Part shown: in pieces, positions 61,803-64,000 of the stretch
Layout of the letters: every line of letters begins with the position of its first letter
How positions within the stretch are numbered: position 1 is the first letter of the stretch
NCBI RefSeq assembly: GCF_963678635.1
Contig: NC_087063.1
Coordinates: 6,046,386 to 6,110,385 of the forward strand
Reading direction: 5' to 3'
DNA: 64,000 bases
Source: Symsagittifera roscoffensis
Taxonomy: Eukaryota; Xenacoelomorpha; Acoela; Convolutidae
Program-made: the position numbers and the translations under genes
Notes under the pieces: generated by a model
Databases searched by the model: none
Told to the model about the DNA's origin: nothing
What the model saw: the letters and a program-made list of their open reading frames with translations, nothing else

Positions 61803-63788
61803 CAACAAAAGAGTTTGTTCTAGCTGTAAGAAGCCTAGATTCAGCTAATTTTTAATCAGAAACATGATGACAAATGAAAAACTTTAAGAAAATTTCTGCT
61901 TTATTTCAACATTTCATGAAGAATTTCTGACCCGAAGTTTAGATTAGATATAAAGTGTTTCAGGTCAGAAATAAAGATTTTTTTCGGTACGGGTAAGACG
62001 AGTTAGTCATGAAATTACCTAGAACACCATTTTTGATCACTTTTCTGATCCCGCTTTGATGGTAAGGTAACTAAAGCAAGTTTTTCAAGCAATTACTATT
62101 GACAATAAAATCGGATCTTTCTACAGTCACAGGACAAGGAAGTTTTAAAATGAACGAACTTTTTCTTACGCTTCGTTCGTTTTCTCTGCAAATATTTATG
62201 ATACAGGTTTCAAAATTTGCCAAAAAACTGATGTAATTATTTGAAAGGGCCTAACTAGGCCAAACTTTGAAAAATCTTGTTTTGAAGGCTTAAATTAACC
62301 ATCATCCCAACTAGTTTTAGAGGTGCTCTTGCTGACAAACAATAAAACAAAATGTAAATTTAAGGGCTCAAATGAGTTCTTTAGTAAGCTGACGAGCTTG
62401 AATTACTCATTATATTAGTTAAAATTGACAAATAACAAATTTAACAAAGTTACTTGGTCCTGAAACTCTGTCCTGAAACACTGGAGCTAGTTATGATATG
62501 CTGGCTAATATACGCCTTCAAAACAAGATATCTCAACTTTTGGCCCGGTTAAGCCCTTTCAAATTATTTCATATACTTTTTGTAAAAATTTGAACCCTGT
62601 ATCTTAAATAGTTCCAGAGAAAACGAACAAAACGTGAAAAAAGTTCGTTCATTTTCTCGATGAAGTCAAAAAGTTGCCAGTTCTATGTCCGGTGACTGTA
62701 ATTAAACATTTCAATATATCTTAGCTTTACGACTCCCAGACCTGCCTTTTTAAACATAATTTCCCATTTTAGACTTGGTTACTGTTTCAATCAATAACGT
62801 ATGGCTCTTTTTGAAGTCATCAATCATTTTCATGTGACGTTTTCAGGTGTCGCTTAACTTCTGAATTTGAAGCGATTTCAAGGCTCAAGATTCAAAAGTG
62901 ACTGAAAAGGCTTGAAATTTATCTCAAGGGCCATTTTGTAGTTATTAGGGGCATAATTCAATTGCATCGATTTTATCAAAATTGACAAAAAAAGGTTTCA
63001 AAATGTTGAATTGGTGCTGAAAGTATATCTTTGATATCAAAAAACCGGCTCCTTTCCACTCCCCCCCCCCAACATTTGAGTTTCCAGTTTGAAAAACTGT
63101 TTGAATGGTGTCATAAAGTAATAAAATTCAGCATGGTGAACAAACTAACTATTTTAAACCTTTTCATGCTTAAGTTTGTATCATCACGCATTTAGTCATA
63201 ATGACACGTAGGACAATTAAGAAAACTAAAAATTTGAAATGTGGGAGGGAAAGTTGGAAAGAGCTTAGAAACTTTCAGCGCGATAACCATCGGGCGTTTT
63301 TATAAACAGTTCGTAAAGTCTGTAACACGGTAGCGGCAAGCTCGCAACCCGAATCAGCCCGATTGTGGGTATTGCCTACCGAATTAATCGAAAAATAAAC
63401 TGATGAATTGTTTTGAAAACGGGACAAAACATGCTGGTATATCAAAATAAATTGGTCTATTATCTTACCAAATCTGTCTATTTTCAGTATGTTGCGTTGG
63501 TTTGATCACAAGCACAAGAAAGAGTTTCTAGCATGATGAAATCGATTTAACCCATTTCATGTTCGTCGTTATAATTTTAGAACCGCGTGAAATTATCGAT
63601 TTTTTTCTTGAGATTCAGTATTCAGAGATGCGTATCTCGATCAGCTAATTGAAAAAATATTGAATTCAAGAGACAAATATTGTAACCACTTAAAACATAA
63701 AAGACACCGCAAAAAATAAGAATTACATTTAAAATGCACCACGGACAGATTGTCTCAATCAATCAATTTTTTAGTTCATTGAACTTCC
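61803..63788. other. No gene seen
   Basis: AT-rich sequence. A 10-C run lies at about 63,060. No coding pattern recognised. Confidence 0.45.
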
Positions 63789-64000
63789 TTAATGTCTCGA
63801 CGCAAAATGATTCGGCGAATGCGAATCAATCATAACGCCAGAGTCTTCGTTTTCCTTTTTGCATGTCGTATTCTGAAGACGCAGCTCGTCATTTTTTACA
63901 CTAGCCGACGTCTCCGAGTTGTCGGATCCGTCATTCTTACAGCTTCTCGGAGAAATCAAATCTCCCAGTTTGATCGAGGGTTCAGTTACAAATGAATTGT
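63789..64000 (-). CDS. Partial C-terminal exon of an unknown gene (runs off right edge)
   Basis: The minus-strand frame is open from the window end to a TAA at 63,791-63,789, 69 codons, in a block with higher GC than its neighbourhood. The product is hydrophilic, Ser/Asn/Asp/Glu-rich (TEPSIKLGDLISPRSCKNDG, SDNSETSASVKNDELRLQN), typical of a disordered protein tail. No domain is recognisable. It could be a last exon or the end of a single-exon gene starting beyond 64,000. Confidence 0.5.
   Translation of the reverse strand, partial: NSFVTEPSIKLGDLISPRSCKNDGSDNSETSASVKNDELRLQNTTCKKENEDSGVMIDSHSPNHFASRH

Overview
The window is animal-type eukaryotic DNA dominated by retroelements. It holds one recognisable host gene, an intronless actin on the minus strand, and the last exon of another gene cut by the right edge. 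Two Ty3/gypsy-class LTR retrotransposons, tandem Penelope-like elements (PLEs), LINE remnants and foldback/MITE repeats point to an invertebrate. I cannot name the species. No rRNA, intact tRNA or CRISPR array is visible.

Region 1 (1-12,785, minus; leader probably to about 16.6 kb). This is a Ty3/gypsy element lying right to left: gag, protease, reverse transcriptase, RNase H, integrase, then a large third ORF that leaves the window. The integrase polyprotein ends in a macro (ADP-ribose-binding-like) domain, which is very unusual. The third ORF has no stop in the window and carries a GxND motif that suggests an SGNH/GDSL-hydrolase-like fold. The copy has a few small frame lesions. Its upstream region contains 14 copies of a short CCCCTCCGGATT-type motif, several at 25/16-bp spacing.

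Region 2 (17.1-28.5 kb) is a PLE nest: three plus-strand pieces bracketed by an 11-bp direct repeat, and three minus-strand pieces in head-to-tail order. The RT carries an inserted PHD-like zinc finger and the 3' ends carry GIY-YIG domains and hammerhead-like cores. Between the two nests lies a restriction-like-endonuclease fragment split by a (TC)n microsatellite.

Region 3 (28.5-32.3 kb) has a plus-strand LINE RT remnant and a hAT-type MITE with a perfect 8-bp target-site duplication.

Region 4 (32,299-51,148, minus) is an 18.85-kb envelope-bearing LTR element. Its two 408-bp LTRs look identical by eye, and it has a 4-bp CTTG target-site duplication and a tRNA-like primer site, so it inserted recently. 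Order: leader, a basic ORF, gag-protease, RT-RNase H, integrase, two tiny membrane proteins, a 378-codon Pro/Ser/Thr-rich ORF without any ATG, an envelope-like glycoprotein and a further 599-aa ORF. Gag-protease, RT-RNase H and integrase share one reading frame interrupted by a TAA and a TGA. Several neighbouring ORFs overlap by ATGA, which suggests coupled translation.

Region 5 (51.1-64 kb) holds a long imperfect palindrome, actin with an upstream TATA-like box, an inverted-repeat cluster, MITE and tRNA-like remnants, long AT-rich stretches without genes, and the partial terminal exon at the right edge.
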